In this document: positions 32,225-41,028 of the stretch, in pieces
Layout of the letters: the number at the start of each line of letters is the position of its first letter
How positions within the stretch are numbered: the first letter of the stretch is position 1
NCBI RefSeq assembly: GCF_000429365.1
Contig: NZ_AUBS01000016.1
Coordinates: forward strand, 1 to 64,000
DNA from: Pseudodonghicola xiamenensis DSM 18339
Lineage (GTDB): Bacteria > Pseudomonadota > Alphaproteobacteria > Rhodobacterales > Rhodobacteraceae
Length of the DNA stretch: 64,000 nucleotides
Reading direction: 5' to 3'
Notes under the pieces: generated by a model
Told to the model about the DNA's origin: nothing
The model's database searches: none
Seen by the model: only the letters and a program-made list of their open reading frames with translations
Translations under genes and position numbers: made by a program

Positions 32225-34261
32225 ATGACCCAGGATCCGCTCGTCATCTTCACCCCCTCCGGCAAGCGCGGACGCTTTCCGGCGGGTACGCCTGTTCTGA
32301 CCGCCGCACGGCAACTTGGCGTCGATCTCGATTCCGTCTGCGGCGGGCGCGGCATTTGTTCGAAATGCCAGATCACCCCGGCCTACGGCGATTTCCCCAA
32401 ACACGGGGTTCACGTTGCCGAGGACGCGCTATCGCCCTGGAACACGGTCGAACAGCAATACAAGGACAAACGCGGCATCAAACCGGGGCGTCGCCTGGGC
32501 TGTCAGGCAACGATCCAGAGCGATGTGGTGATCGACGTCCCCCCCGAGAGCCAGGTGCATCGTCAGGTCGTGCGCAAGGAGGCCTCTGACCGGGCGATCA
32601 GCATGGATCCGGCGACCCGGCTCTTTCTGGTCCAGGTCGATCAGCCTGACATGCACACGCCAACCGGAGACCTGGAACGCCTGGAACGCGCCCTGCGCAG
32701 TCAATGGGGTGTCGAGGCGGCAACGGCCGACCCGAGCTTTCTGGCCCGGCTGCAGCCGGCGCTGCGCAAGGGCGGCTGGCAGGTCAGCGTCGCTGTCTTT
32801 CGCGACCATCACGGCGGGCCGGCGCGGCTGATCGACATCTGGCCCGGATTGCACGAGGGCGGGCTCTACGGGCTGGCGGTGGATCTGGGCTCGACCACCA
32901 TCGCCGCGCATCTGACCGATCTCGACAGCGGCGCCGTGGTGGCCTCGGCCGGGATCATGAACCCGCAGATCCGCTTTGGCGAGGATCTGATGAGCCGGGT
33001 CTCCTATGCGATGATGAACCCCGGCGGCGCCGAAGAGATGACCGCAGCGGTGCGCGCGGCGCTGAACGATCTGGCCAGCGAGATCGCCGAGCAGGCAAAA
33101 ATCGACCCGGCGCTGATCGTTGAAACCGTCTTCGTCTGCAATCCGGTGATGCATCACCTGCTGCTGGGCATCGACCCGGTGGAATTGGGACAGGCCCCCT
33201 TTGCACTGGCCACGGCCGAAGCGCTGCGGCTGGGCGCCGGCGATCTGGGACTGACGGCGATCAACCCGCGGGCACGGATCTATATCCTGCCCTGCATCGC
33301 CGGCCATGTCGGTGCAGATGCTGCCGCCGTGGCGCTGGCGGAAGAGCCGCAGACATCCGAAGATCTGGTGCTGATCGTCGATGTCGGCACCAATGCGGAA
33401 CTGCTGCTGGGCAATAAAGATCGCGTGCTGGCCTGTTCGTCGCCGACCGGACCGGCCTTCGAGGGGGCGCAGATCAGTTCGGGCCAGCGCGCCGCCCCGG
33501 GTGCAATCGAGGCGATCCGGATCGACCCCGAGACCAAGGAACCCCGCTTTCGCATCATCGGCAGCAAATTCTGGTCCGATCAGCCCGGTTTCGCCAAGGC
33601 GATGGCGCGCAGCGGCATCACCGGCATCTGCGGCTCCGGCATCATCGAGGCGGTGGCGGAGATGCGCATCGCCGGCCTGCTTGACGAAAGCGGCCTGATC
33701 GGTTCGGCGGAACAGACCGGCTCGGCCCGTTGCGTTCCGCAGGGGCGCACCCATGCCTATGTGATCCACGACGGCAGCGCCGAGGGCGGCCCCGTGATCT
33801 CCGTGACCCAGGGCGATATCCGGGCGATCCAGCTTGCCAAATCGGCGCTTTATGCCGGGGCGCGTCTGCTGATGGACGAATTGGGTGTCGACCATGTCGA
33901 TCGGGTGGTTCTGGCCGGCGCCTTCGGCGCGCATATCTCATCAAAACATGCGATGGTGCTGGGAATGATCCCCGACGCACCGCTCGACAAAGTGTCCAGC
34001 GCCGGCAATGCCGCCGGAACCGGCGCACGCATTGCGCTGTGCAATATCGCCGCCCGCGCCGAGGTCGAGCGCATGGTGCGCCAGATCACCAAGGTTGAAA
34101 CCGCGATCGAACCGAAGTTTCAGGAGCATTTCGTCGCGGCCAACGCGATCCCGCACAAGACCGATCCGTTCCCGGAGCTTGCCAGAATCGTTACGCTGCC
34201 GCAGGTTGCCTTCAATGCCGGGGCAGAGACCGGCGGCCGCCGCCGCAGGCGGCGGGGATAG
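32225..34261 (+). CDS. ASKHA-domain iron-sulfur protein (RACo/RamA-type corrinoid activator, DUF4445)
   Basis: 678 aa. N-terminal [2Fe-2S] ferredoxin domain with cluster cysteines Cys39, Cys45, Cys48 (VCGGRGICSKC) and Cys93, a linker of about 100 residues, a small subdomain, then the ASKHA ATPase (LAVDLGSTTIAAHLTDLD near 222, IVDVGTNAELLLGN near 385, VVLAGAFGAHIS near 562). Such proteins use ATP to re-reduce the inactive Co(II) corrinoid of methyltransferases. Aerobic alphaproteobacterial members occur with glycine-betaine or other methylotrophy methyltransferases. No corrinoid methyltransferase is in the window. The C-terminal Arg-rich tail (GGRRRRRRG) is unusual. Confidence 0.9.
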   Translation: MTQDPLVIFTPSGKRGRFPAGTPVLTAARQLGVDLDSVCGGRGICSKCQITPAYGDFPKHGVHVAEDALSPWNTVEQQYKDKRGIKPGRRLGCQATIQSDVVIDVPPESQVHRQVVRKEASDRAISMDPATRLFLVQVDQPDMHTPTGDLERLERALRSQWGVEAATADPSFLARLQPALRKGGWQVSVAVFRDHHGGPARLIDIWPGLHEGGLYGLAVDLGSTTIAAHLTDLDSGAVVASAGIMNPQIRFGEDLMSRVSYAMMNPGGAEEMTAAVRAALNDLASEIAEQAKIDPALIVETVFVCNPVMHHLLLGIDPVELGQAPFALATAEALRLGAGDLGLTAINPRARIYILPCIAGHVGADAAAVALAEEPQTSEDLVLIVDVGTNAELLLGNKDRVLACSSPTGPAFEGAQISSGQRAAPGAIEAIRIDPETKEPRFRIIGSKFWSDQPGFAKAMARSGITGICGSGIIEAVAEMRIAGLLDESGLIGSAEQTGSARCVPQGRTHAYVIHDGSAEGGPVISVTQGDIRAIQLAKSALYAGARLLMDELGVDHVDRVVLAGAFGAHISSKHAMVLGMIPDAPLDKVSSAGNAAGTGARIALCNIAARAEVERMVRQITKVETAIEPKFQEHFVAANAIPHKTDPFPELARIVTLPQVAFNAGAETGGRRRRRRG

Positions 34262-34383
34262 GACAGCCGGGGCCGTTTCCGCCCAGCGAGCTCCGCAATC
34301 GGCGCCAGATGACTTGCCTCACGGCGGCGCTCTGACCATTCTGGCACGGGGCCCGGATTGGTCAGGGCCGCGGAGGGGCGGAC

Positions 34384-35733
34384 ATGGCAACGCGCAAGAT
34401 CATCATCTGTTTTGACGGAACCGGCAACGAGGTCGGCGACCGGGAAAGCAATATCCTGCGCCTTTACAAGGGGCTGACCGAAACGCAGGACCAAATCGTC
34501 CATTACGTGCCAGGGATCGGCACGCTTGAAGGACCGCGCCTGATCCTTTGGGAGGCGGCGCGCAAGCTGCGCTCTCTGGCCGGGTTGGCCTTTGGGCTCG
34601 GCCTGGAAAACGATGTTCTCGATGCCTACGCCTTCCTGTCGCGCACCTATCAGAGCGCCGGCGACAAGAGCGCCGCGGCCAGCGCCCGGCGCCGCGAGCT
34701 GCGCGAGACCGCCAAGGTGCTGGGGCTTGCACGCCCGCAGTTCCAGGCCGAGCGGACCGAGGCGGATCAGATCTATATCTTCGGATTTTCGCGCGGCGCC
34801 TATGCGGCGCGGATCCTCGCCGGGTTTCTCAACAACTTCGGACTGCTGGCCCCGGAAAAGCTGCATATCGTCACCGAAGCGTTTCGAGCCTATCGCAGTG
34901 TGACCGAGGCAGACCGCGACACCGATCCCGATGTGGTCTTTCGTCGCCTGCGTCAGTATCACGATGCCTTTTCACCACGCGCCTCGGTGCCGATACGGGC
35001 GTTGGGGCTGTTTGACACGGTGGCTTCCATGGCCCGCTTCAGCCGCCCGCTGCGCAGTCTTCGGCGCTACGGTTCGGTGATGGATCTGGCGGTCCACGCC
35101 AATGTGCTCAGCAATCCCTCGGTGCGGATCGTGCTGCAGGCGCTCGCCCTGGACGAGCGGCGCACCATGTACCGCCCCCTGCCCTGGCAGCGAGGCGACT
35201 ATTACGGCAACCGGTTCAAGGCAGGTCGGCGCCGCGATCAGATCGTCACGCAACGGTGGTTTCCCGGCTATCACAGCGACATCGGCGGAACCATGATCGA
35301 CGGGATCGGCATCGGCCAGCGCACCATGGCCTGGATGCTCGATGCTTTGGCGGCGGCAGAGGCGCGCGCCGATGCAGAAGATGCAACCGATCCGGGCAAG
35401 CCGCTGCGGTTGAACCAGGCCTTTCGCGACACACTGCCACCGCTCGGGCCACCACCAGGCTGGACACCCGGTTGCGGCTGGGAGGATCCGCTGGCGATGG
35501 CGCCCCTGCACCCCTCGCTCACCTTCCCCTGGCAAATTCTCGAATGGGTGCCGAAAACCCGGCTGCGCCGGGAATGGCCCGCCCCGGGCGTCGGGCCGCG
35601 CTGGTATCTGCCCCGGGCGGAGCCGCGCCGCGTCCCCGAAGACCATGAGGTCGATGCCAGCGTCTTCGCCCGCAAACGCGGCCATTCGGGCTATCGCCCG
35701 GAGAACCTGCCGGAGCGGCATCAAAAAACTTGA
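34384..35733 (+). CDS. DUF2235 family alpha/beta hydrolase (Tle1-like)
   Basis: 449 aa. Conserved DUF2235 elements: KIIICFDGTGNEVGDRESN at the N-terminus, nucleophile in IFGFSRGAYAARI (Ser137), a catalytic Asp in ALGLFDTVASM near 210 and His in WFPGYHSDIGGTMIDG near 297. The family contains the type VI phospholipase effectors Tle1 and many cytosolic relatives. No secretion gene or immunity partner flanks it, so effector status is not supported. The tail past residue 350 is Arg/Pro-rich. Confidence 0.85.
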   Translation: MATRKIIICFDGTGNEVGDRESNILRLYKGLTETQDQIVHYVPGIGTLEGPRLILWEAARKLRSLAGLAFGLGLENDVLDAYAFLSRTYQSAGDKSAAASARRRELRETAKVLGLARPQFQAERTEADQIYIFGFSRGAYAARILAGFLNNFGLLAPEKLHIVTEAFRAYRSVTEADRDTDPDVVFRRLRQYHDAFSPRASVPIRALGLFDTVASMARFSRPLRSLRRYGSVMDLAVHANVLSNPSVRIVLQALALDERRTMYRPLPWQRGDYYGNRFKAGRRRDQIVTQRWFPGYHSDIGGTMIDGIGIGQRTMAWMLDALAAAEARADAEDATDPGKPLRLNQAFRDTLPPLGPPPGWTPGCGWEDPLAMAPLHPSLTFPWQILEWVPKTRLRREWPAPGVGPRWYLPRAEPRRVPEDHEVDASVFARKRGHSGYRPENLPERHQKT

Positions 35734-35797
35734 CCGACAAGCCCGCCTCCCCCTCTTGACGCCCGCTGCCTGCGCGATTATCCAGTCGCTCCAGAGC

Positions 35798-35871
35798 GCG
35801 GGTATGGTGAAAAGGTATCACGCGAGCTTCCCAAGCTTAAGTTACGGGTTCGATTCCCGTTACCCGCTCCA
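35798..35871 (+). tRNA. tRNA-Gly (anticodon CCC)
   Basis: Cloverleaf with acceptor stem GCGGGTA (35798-35804) pairing with TACCCGC (35861-35867), discriminator T, encoded CCA (35869-35871). The anticodon loop reads TTCCCAA, giving anticodon CCC for GGG codons. T arm ACGGG-TTCGATT-CCCGT is perfect. The 3' half of tRNA-Gly genes is a common integration site; a repeat of this end was not found by eye in the window. Confidence 0.95.
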
Positions 35872-36061
35872 TTTCCATGATATTTCGATTTTTCCGACCT
35901 GACACTTAGGTGGTGGTTGTGTTCCCCTGCCTGCGGCGGGCCATGGAGCTTTTGGCACGGCAAAGCGTTTGGGGCGCCCCCCGTACCTGGGTCACCACAC
36001 ATGACATGCGATGACGGAAATTTCATCTGACGGGCGCCGACAAAGTGGGTAGGCTACGCAT

Positions 36062-36383
36062 ATGTCAATCATGGCTACCCTCTTGCGATTCTTCGTGATT
36101 ATCGCTTTCGCGGTCACTATCGGCTTGCCCTCTGCCCACGCCCGGGCGGATGCGCCCCATGGCGAGCCATGAAACCTGCCACACCGCCGCCCCGGGCCAT
36201 CCCGGCCAGCCCCTGCCGCAAGACGAGATTTGCCGCGCGCATTGTCTCGGGCTGAGCATGTTTCCAGGCGCTGCGGCACCCGCGCCACATGGGACGCGCG
36301 ATACCGCGCTGCCGGTGCATCGGTTCGCCGAAACCGCCCCCTCGCTCTGGCCGCTTCCCGAACCGCGTCCACCACGTCTGTAA
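36062..36383 (+). pseudogene. Secreted Cys/His-rich small protein, apparently frameshifted
   Basis: An ATG at 36071 (or 36062) opens a signal-peptide-like frame: MATLLRFFVIIAFAVTIG then LPSAHARADAP, ending in TGA at 36171-36173 or nearby. The next frame, from 36150, reads ASHETCHTAAPGHPGQ, then EICRAHCLGLSMFPG and a Pro-rich tail to 36383. Together they resemble a signal peptide followed by a small Cys/His protein of the kind found before copper-resistance genes. A one-base gain or loss near 36150 would unite them. It could instead be two overlapping frames. Upstream of a multicopper oxidase; probably once a copper-handling protein. Confidence 0.5.
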
Positions 36384-36432
36384 CTCCCGAACAACCCGGC
36401 CTTCGGCCCCCAACTTTGTTCTGGAGTTCATC

Positions 36433-37908
36433 ATGACCCTGATTTCCCGCCGCGGCTTCCTTGCCGCCTCTGCCGCGACTGCGGCGTCCCTCGTCCTGCC
36501 CGCCCGAGTGCGGGCCACACCTGACAGCTTTGCGCTCTCGGCCACCACCCGCGTCATCGAGGTGAATGGCCGCGCCGCCACTGTGCTCGGCCTGACCAAC
36601 GCGCAAGGCGGCCTTGGCCTGACGCTAGAGCCCGGCCAGCGCTTCCGCACCGATCTGACCAATACGCTCGATTTCGACACGATCGTGCATTGGCACGGAC
36701 AGATCCCGCCCAATGCGCAGGACGGCGTTCCCAACACCAACCCGATGCTGACACCAGGCGAAACCCGCGCCTATGATTTCGTGCCGCGTCCCGGCACCTT
36801 CTGGATGCACAGCCACATCCCCGAGCAGGAGATCGGCCTGCTCGCCGCGCCGCTGATCGTGCATAGCGCCGAGGAGCTCGCCGCCGACCGTCAGGAGGTT
36901 GTGATGTTCCTGCACGACTTTGCCTTCCGCACGCCGCAGGACGTCCTGGTCGAAGTGACCGGTGGCTCTGCGACGGATCACACGACGATGGGCCATTCGG
37001 CGATGCCAATGGCGGGAGGCATGGGCACAATGTCGGGCATGCAGGGCATGGGCAACATGTCCGCGACGATGCCCGGTGCCGGCGGCATGGCCATGGACCT
37101 GAACGATTTCGACTTCGACGCCTACCTTGTCAATGATCGCACATTGGACGACCCGGATGTGGTCGCGGTCGAGCGCAGTGGCCGGGTGCGGCTGCGGGTG
37201 ATCAATGGCGCCTCGATGACGGCCTTCTGGATCGACCTCGGCGCGGTCGGAGGACGGCTTGTCGCAGTGGATGGCGAACCGGTGGCGCCACTCGCGGGCA
37301 CGCGCTTCTCTGTCGCTCCGGCGCAACGGCTCGATATCGAGATCGACCTGCCCGCCGACGGCGCGGCGCTGCCGGTGCTGGCGCTGCGCGAGGGCGCGCG
37401 CGAACGCAGCGGCCTGATCCTCGCACCGCGGGGGGCCGCCGTGCCACGGCTGAGCGGGCTCTCCGATGCGGTGCATCCGCCCGTCGCCGGGGACATGTCT
37501 CAGGAGCTGGCACTCCGCGCGGTCTCCCCGTTGCCGGATCGCCCAGTGCAAAACGGCCAGATGGTCATGCTGGGCGGGTCGATGCAGCCCTATCTCTGGA
37601 CCATCAACGGCCAGGTCTGGAAAAACCGCGTTCCCGTCAGGGCCAAGAGCGGCGAACGGGTGGAACTGATGTTCCACAACATGTCGATGATGGCGCATCC
37701 GATGCACCTGCATGGCCATGTCTTCCAGGTGGTCGAGGTGAACGGCACCCGATTTTCCGGAGCGATGCGCGACACCGTCCATGTGCCTGCCATGGGCAGC
37801 GTGACGATCGCCTTCGACGCCGGAGAAGTGGCGCCCTGGATGCTGCATTGCCACCATATGGGCCATCTCGCCAGCGGCATGATGACCGAACTCGCCATTT
37901 CAGCATAA
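36433..37908 (+). CDS. Multicopper oxidase (CueO/CopA type), Tat-exported
   Basis: 491 aa from ATG 36433 (MTLISRRGFLAASAATAAS), a twin-arginine signal peptide ending near the ARVRA cleavage site. Three cupredoxin-like domains. Copper ligands: HWHGQIPPN near 77, FWMHSHIPEQEIG near 119, HPMHLHGHVFQ near 420 and HCHHMGHLASGMM near 475, giving type 1, 2 and 3 sites. The insertion at about 180-220 is rich in Met and His (MAGGMGTMSGMQGMGNM), as in copper-binding Met-rich loops. Likely oxidises Cu(I) in the periplasm. Partner genes copB or copC are not seen. Confidence 0.94.
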   Translation: MTLISRRGFLAASAATAASLVLPARVRATPDSFALSATTRVIEVNGRAATVLGLTNAQGGLGLTLEPGQRFRTDLTNTLDFDTIVHWHGQIPPNAQDGVPNTNPMLTPGETRAYDFVPRPGTFWMHSHIPEQEIGLLAAPLIVHSAEELAADRQEVVMFLHDFAFRTPQDVLVEVTGGSATDHTTMGHSAMPMAGGMGTMSGMQGMGNMSATMPGAGGMAMDLNDFDFDAYLVNDRTLDDPDVVAVERSGRVRLRVINGASMTAFWIDLGAVGGRLVAVDGEPVAPLAGTRFSVAPAQRLDIEIDLPADGAALPVLALREGARERSGLILAPRGAAVPRLSGLSDAVHPPVAGDMSQELALRAVSPLPDRPVQNGQMVMLGGSMQPYLWTINGQVWKNRVPVRAKSGERVELMFHNMSMMAHPMHLHGHVFQVVEVNGTRFSGAMRDTVHVPAMGSVTIAFDAGEVAPWMLHCHHMGHLASGMMTELAISA

Positions 37909-37911
37909 ACC

Positions 37912-37942
37912 GCACGGGGGGCGATCCTTTCGCCCCCCGTGC
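37912..37942. terminator. Strong hairpin after the multicopper oxidase gene
   Basis: Perfect twelve-base stem GCACGGGGGGCG / CGCCCCCCGTGC with a seven-base loop, three bases after the stop codon. There is no T-tract, so it may be a stabilising hairpin or a weak terminator. Confidence 0.55.
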
Positions 37943-38233
37943 TTGCCCGCCGGGCGTTCATTCGATCCGCTTGGCCTGAGACATGCACTTGGCCAGGAGC
38001 GGCATCTTCACCCAAAGCCAAAACCTCCCGCGCCTCCCAGGGACGCGTGCCCCCGAACCAGAACTGACGTGGTCCGGGGCGGGGTGCACCCCCACGTCGC
38101 CATTGCCGATCAGCCCACGAACGATGGCCCCTCCGCGAAGAACGGAGGCCGGCAAGATGGATACCCCGCCGGGCCCGACCCCTCGTTTCACCGGCGACAT
38201 CATCCGCCGACCATTGGGGCGAGCAGTTCGCGC
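37943..38233. other. Gene-free spacer before the lipoprotein gene
   Basis: GC-rich, with short frames of random composition on both strands. The lipoprotein gene reads toward this spacer and ends at 38234. Nothing recognised. Confidence 0.4.
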
Positions 38234-38518
38234 CTACCCTTTTGCCGCGCAGTCGAAGACCACATCAAAGGCAAATGTCGTCTGCTGCGTCATCGACACG
38301 AAAACCGGCGTCTTGCCAGCCCGGGCGCACTCGCGGGCGGCGAGAGCCTCAAAGCGCGGCGGCGGCGTTTTCCGGGTGGCGTCGATCAGGCCGCGCAGCA
38401 CCACGGTCTCGCCATCGCTTTTCAGGATCCTGACCGGTTCGTCCTGAGCGCCTTGATTGCAAGCCGCCAACCCCAGAGCAAGAAGCGACGCCGCCGCGAA
38501 AGCCAGGGAAGATTTCAT
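38234..38518 (-). CDS. Small putative lipoprotein
   Basis: 94 aa from ATG 38518 (MKSSLAFAAASLLALGLAAC); the frame extends upstream but this start puts the signal peptide first. Lipobox LAAC with lipidated Cys20. The mature part, about 75 residues, has two further cysteines (about residues 60 and 88; ARECARAG and FDCAAKG) that could form a disulfide. No domain recognised. Reads toward the multicopper oxidase gene. Confidence 0.65.
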   Translation of the reverse strand: MKSSLAFAAASLLALGLAACNQGAQDEPVRILKSDGETVVLRGLIDATRKTPPPRFEALAARECARAGKTPVFVSMTQQTTFAFDVVFDCAAKG

Positions 38519-38845
38519 TACCACATTCCTTTTTCCATTATTCGCCCGGTTCGAAGTCAAAGGGAGCCGGAGAACTCACTCGAATTATTTGCTTCCATAT
38601 TGCCCCAACCCCGGTTTCCACGGGTCTGAGCCCCTGCCGACCCCCCGCAGCGCTGGTGCGTCGCCAAGTTCCACATGATACCCGCGTCCTTATAGTCGTG
38701 TCGCTTCTGATCCACCACTGCGCGCCAGTTGTCCTGATCTCATTACGTCCGCAAGCATCGTACATCACACAGAACCACGCGCTTTGGGGCGCCGGTTGCG
38801 GATCGCAGGACGGATGGTTGATCATGCCCTGATCGTCTCGCCCAC
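38519..38845. other. Gene-free spacer between the lipoprotein and barrel genes
   Basis: No frame here with credible composition or start. A minus-strand frame at 38538-38825 is Arg/Trp/Thr-rich without recognisable motifs. It may contain the lipoprotein promoter. Confidence 0.4.
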
Positions 38846-39565
38846 TCAGAACCGCCAGGTCAGACCAACCAGCGGCCCCGACATGGTCACGTCCAGGCGG
38901 GTTCCCCCGTTGCGATAATCCACGCTCAGATACCGATACCCCACGGACGCATAAAGTCCTTCGTTGACCCGATAATTCGCGGTGGCGACAATCTGATCGG
39001 TCTGTTCCGAGCCGACACCAAAGCCCCCGAAATCCAGATAGACCAGCGCGCTCCAGCGCGGCGCCAGTCTGACATTGGCCCTGAGTGCAAGGATCGGGTC
39101 GGCGAACCTCTCGCTTGGCGATGATTTCAACGCGCCCCCCGCCGCCGAGACACTGCCCTTGATGTCCCAGGCCCGGGCGCCCGCCAGAAGATCGAGCGTC
39201 AACCGCTCGTCTGCCACCGCACGATACCCCGCCAACATGGTCAGGGAGCTTTGGCTCACCTTGCCCTCAGCCGGCACCCCCGGGGGAAGTCGTCCTGATT
39301 TCGAGCTCGACGACCAGCTGAAATCCCCCATCAGGACCAGCCGGTCGCGCCGGGCAAAGCCCGACAGGAAAAAGGCACCGTCCAGATCCTCCATCAGATC
39401 GGAAAACGACTTGTCGAACGATATCGTCGGCGCACCGGCAAAGGGCGTGATGTCGCCGCCAAGACCGGTCCCCCAGACGTAGGGCGTGATCTGCCCCCGC
39501 CACTCTGCGGCGGCGACAGGCAGCGCGAGCATTGTCATCCCCACCGCCGCGAAAAGGTTCCGCAT
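38846..39565 (-). CDS. Outer-membrane beta-barrel protein
   Basis: 239 aa from ATG 39565 (MRNLFAAVGMTMLALPVAAA), a clear signal peptide cleaved near AAA-EW. The mature protein has alternating strands and ends in the LTWRF terminal aromatic motif typical of BAM-inserted barrels. Repeated motifs such as VGYRYLSVDYRNGG and SALVYLDFGGFGVG are like OmpW or OmpA-like small porins. Substrate unknown. Follows the amidohydrolase by 14 bases and likely shares its transcript. Confidence 0.75.
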   Translation of the reverse strand: MRNLFAAVGMTMLALPVAAAEWRGQITPYVWGTGLGGDITPFAGAPTISFDKSFSDLMEDLDGAFFLSGFARRDRLVLMGDFSWSSSSKSGRLPPGVPAEGKVSQSSLTMLAGYRAVADERLTLDLLAGARAWDIKGSVSAAGGALKSSPSERFADPILALRANVRLAPRWSALVYLDFGGFGVGSEQTDQIVATANYRVNEGLYASVGYRYLSVDYRNGGTRLDVTMSGPLVGLTWRF

Positions 39566-39579
39566 CCTGCAGGCCCCGC

Positions 39580-41028
39580 TCAGAGCGAGTTCTTGAAGAG
39601 CTGACCGCCCTTCATGATAAGCCGCAGGTTGTTCTCCTCCTTCAGCCAATCCAGGCTGGTTTCGGTATCGCCGTCGATTACCAGAAGATCGGCGCAGGCA
39701 CCGGCCTCGATCACCCCCAGACGCCCGTCATAGGGCGCCCTCGCCCCGGAGAGCGCCAGCAAGGCCCCCGCCGCCCCGGTGGCGCGATGCAGCGCCTCAA
39801 GCGGCGTCATGAAGCGGGCGAGCTTGGCAAGCTGGCGGCCCTGGCTGGCGCCGCCGCTATAGAGGATGTCGGTGCCGAATGCCCAGTTCACCTTGTGCTT
39901 GTCGGCCCATTCGAAGGCGCGCATCGTACCTTCGGCCACCTCCTTCTGCGCCGCGATCGCCTTGGGGTCATCGTATTTGTTCGCGTCCTCATCCGCCAGG
40001 AAGGGCTGGATCGACCACCATATGTCATTGTCGGCCATCATCCGGACGGTGTCCTCATCGGCCAGTTGCCCGTGTTCGATGGATTTCACCCCAGCCTTGA
40101 TGCAGCGCTGGATGCCGGGAGAGGTATAGACATGGGCGCAGACATAGGTGCCCCAGTCGCGCGCGGCATCGACGGCGGCTGACATCTCGGCTTCGGTAAA
40201 TTGCAACGATTCCAGCGGGTCGTATTTCGACGCGACCCCGCCGCCTGCGGCGATCTTGATCTGACTGGCGCCCTTCATCAACTGCTCCCGCGTGCGCCGC
40301 AATACCTCGGGCACCCCATCGGCCAGGGCCGAGACACCGACCTTGGTGGCATAGTCGGGCTGGTCGATCGGCATCATCGGCAGCGTGTTCTGCAGACGAA
40401 AATCCCCATGGCCCGAAGTTTGCGAGATGATCGCGCCGGCCGGGAAGATGCGTGGCCCGGCCACCACGCCGCGATCGACCGCAGCCTTCAGGCCGAAGGA
40501 CGGGCCGCCAACATCGCGCACCGTGGTAAAGCCGCGCAGCAGGGTGGCGCCGGCCTCTCGCCCCGCCATCAGATGCACGAAACCGATGTCCTGCGTCATG
40601 GCGGCAATCTGGCTGACGGCGACAAGCGTGGTGTGCCAATGGGTGTCGATCAGCCCGGGCACGACGGTGCGCCCGCCGCAGTCGATCCATTCGGCGTCCT
40701 CAGGCCCCTGCCCACGCGCCGGCAATGCGGCGATCCTTCCATCCCGGATCAGAATGTCGATGCCATCGTGCAGCACCAGTCGGGTGCCGTCGAAAAAGCG
40801 CAGGTTGGTCAGCAGCAGCGGACGTCCCGCGCCCGCGGCCTGCGCCTCTTTCGAGGCGAGACCGAAGCCCGCGAACATGCCGACGACCGATGTCATCCCG
40901 CCCAGCATCTGACGACGGGAAAGATCAACCTCGACCCGACGCATCGCCGCAAGCGTTTCCGGCGTTCCGCACTGGCAGAAATGCATCGCACCAGACTGAG
41001 TGGCAGCCTCAAAACAAGCTTGGCACAT
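39580..41028 (-). CDS. Amidohydrolase family protein with Cys-rich N-terminus and Tat-like motif
   Basis: 482 aa. Before the enzyme, the N-terminus has Cys2, Cys5, Cys18 and Cys20 (MCQACFEAATQS, then HFCQCGTP), followed by a twin-arginine segment SRRQMLGGMTSVVGM at about 38-52 and a hydrophobic stretch ending AQA. The TIM-barrel amidohydrolase follows with metal ligands DTHWHT near 126, HVYTSPG near 297, IEHGQLADED near 318 and a GTDILYSGG aspartate near 400. Resembles imidazolonepropionase or Xaa-Pro dipeptidase-type amidohydrolases, probably zinc-dependent. Substrate unknown. Confidence 0.85.
   Translation of the reverse strand: MCQACFEAATQSGAMHFCQCGTPETLAAMRRVEVDLSRRQMLGGMTSVVGMFAGFGLASKEAQAAGAGRPLLLTNLRFFDGTRLVLHDGIDILIRDGRIAALPARGQGPEDAEWIDCGGRTVVPGLIDTHWHTTLVAVSQIAAMTQDIGFVHLMAGREAGATLLRGFTTVRDVGGPSFGLKAAVDRGVVAGPRIFPAGAIISQTSGHGDFRLQNTLPMMPIDQPDYATKVGVSALADGVPEVLRRTREQLMKGASQIKIAAGGGVASKYDPLESLQFTEAEMSAAVDAARDWGTYVCAHVYTSPGIQRCIKAGVKSIEHGQLADEDTVRMMADNDIWWSIQPFLADEDANKYDDPKAIAAQKEVAEGTMRAFEWADKHKVNWAFGTDILYSGGASQGRQLAKLARFMTPLEALHRATGAAGALLALSGARAPYDGRLGVIEAGACADLLVIDGDTETSLDWLKEENNLRLIMKGGQLFKNSL

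Noticed and set aside
34384-35733. Type VI secretion effector
   Set aside because: DUF2235 domain alone is insufficient. No VgrG, Hcp or immunity gene nearby.
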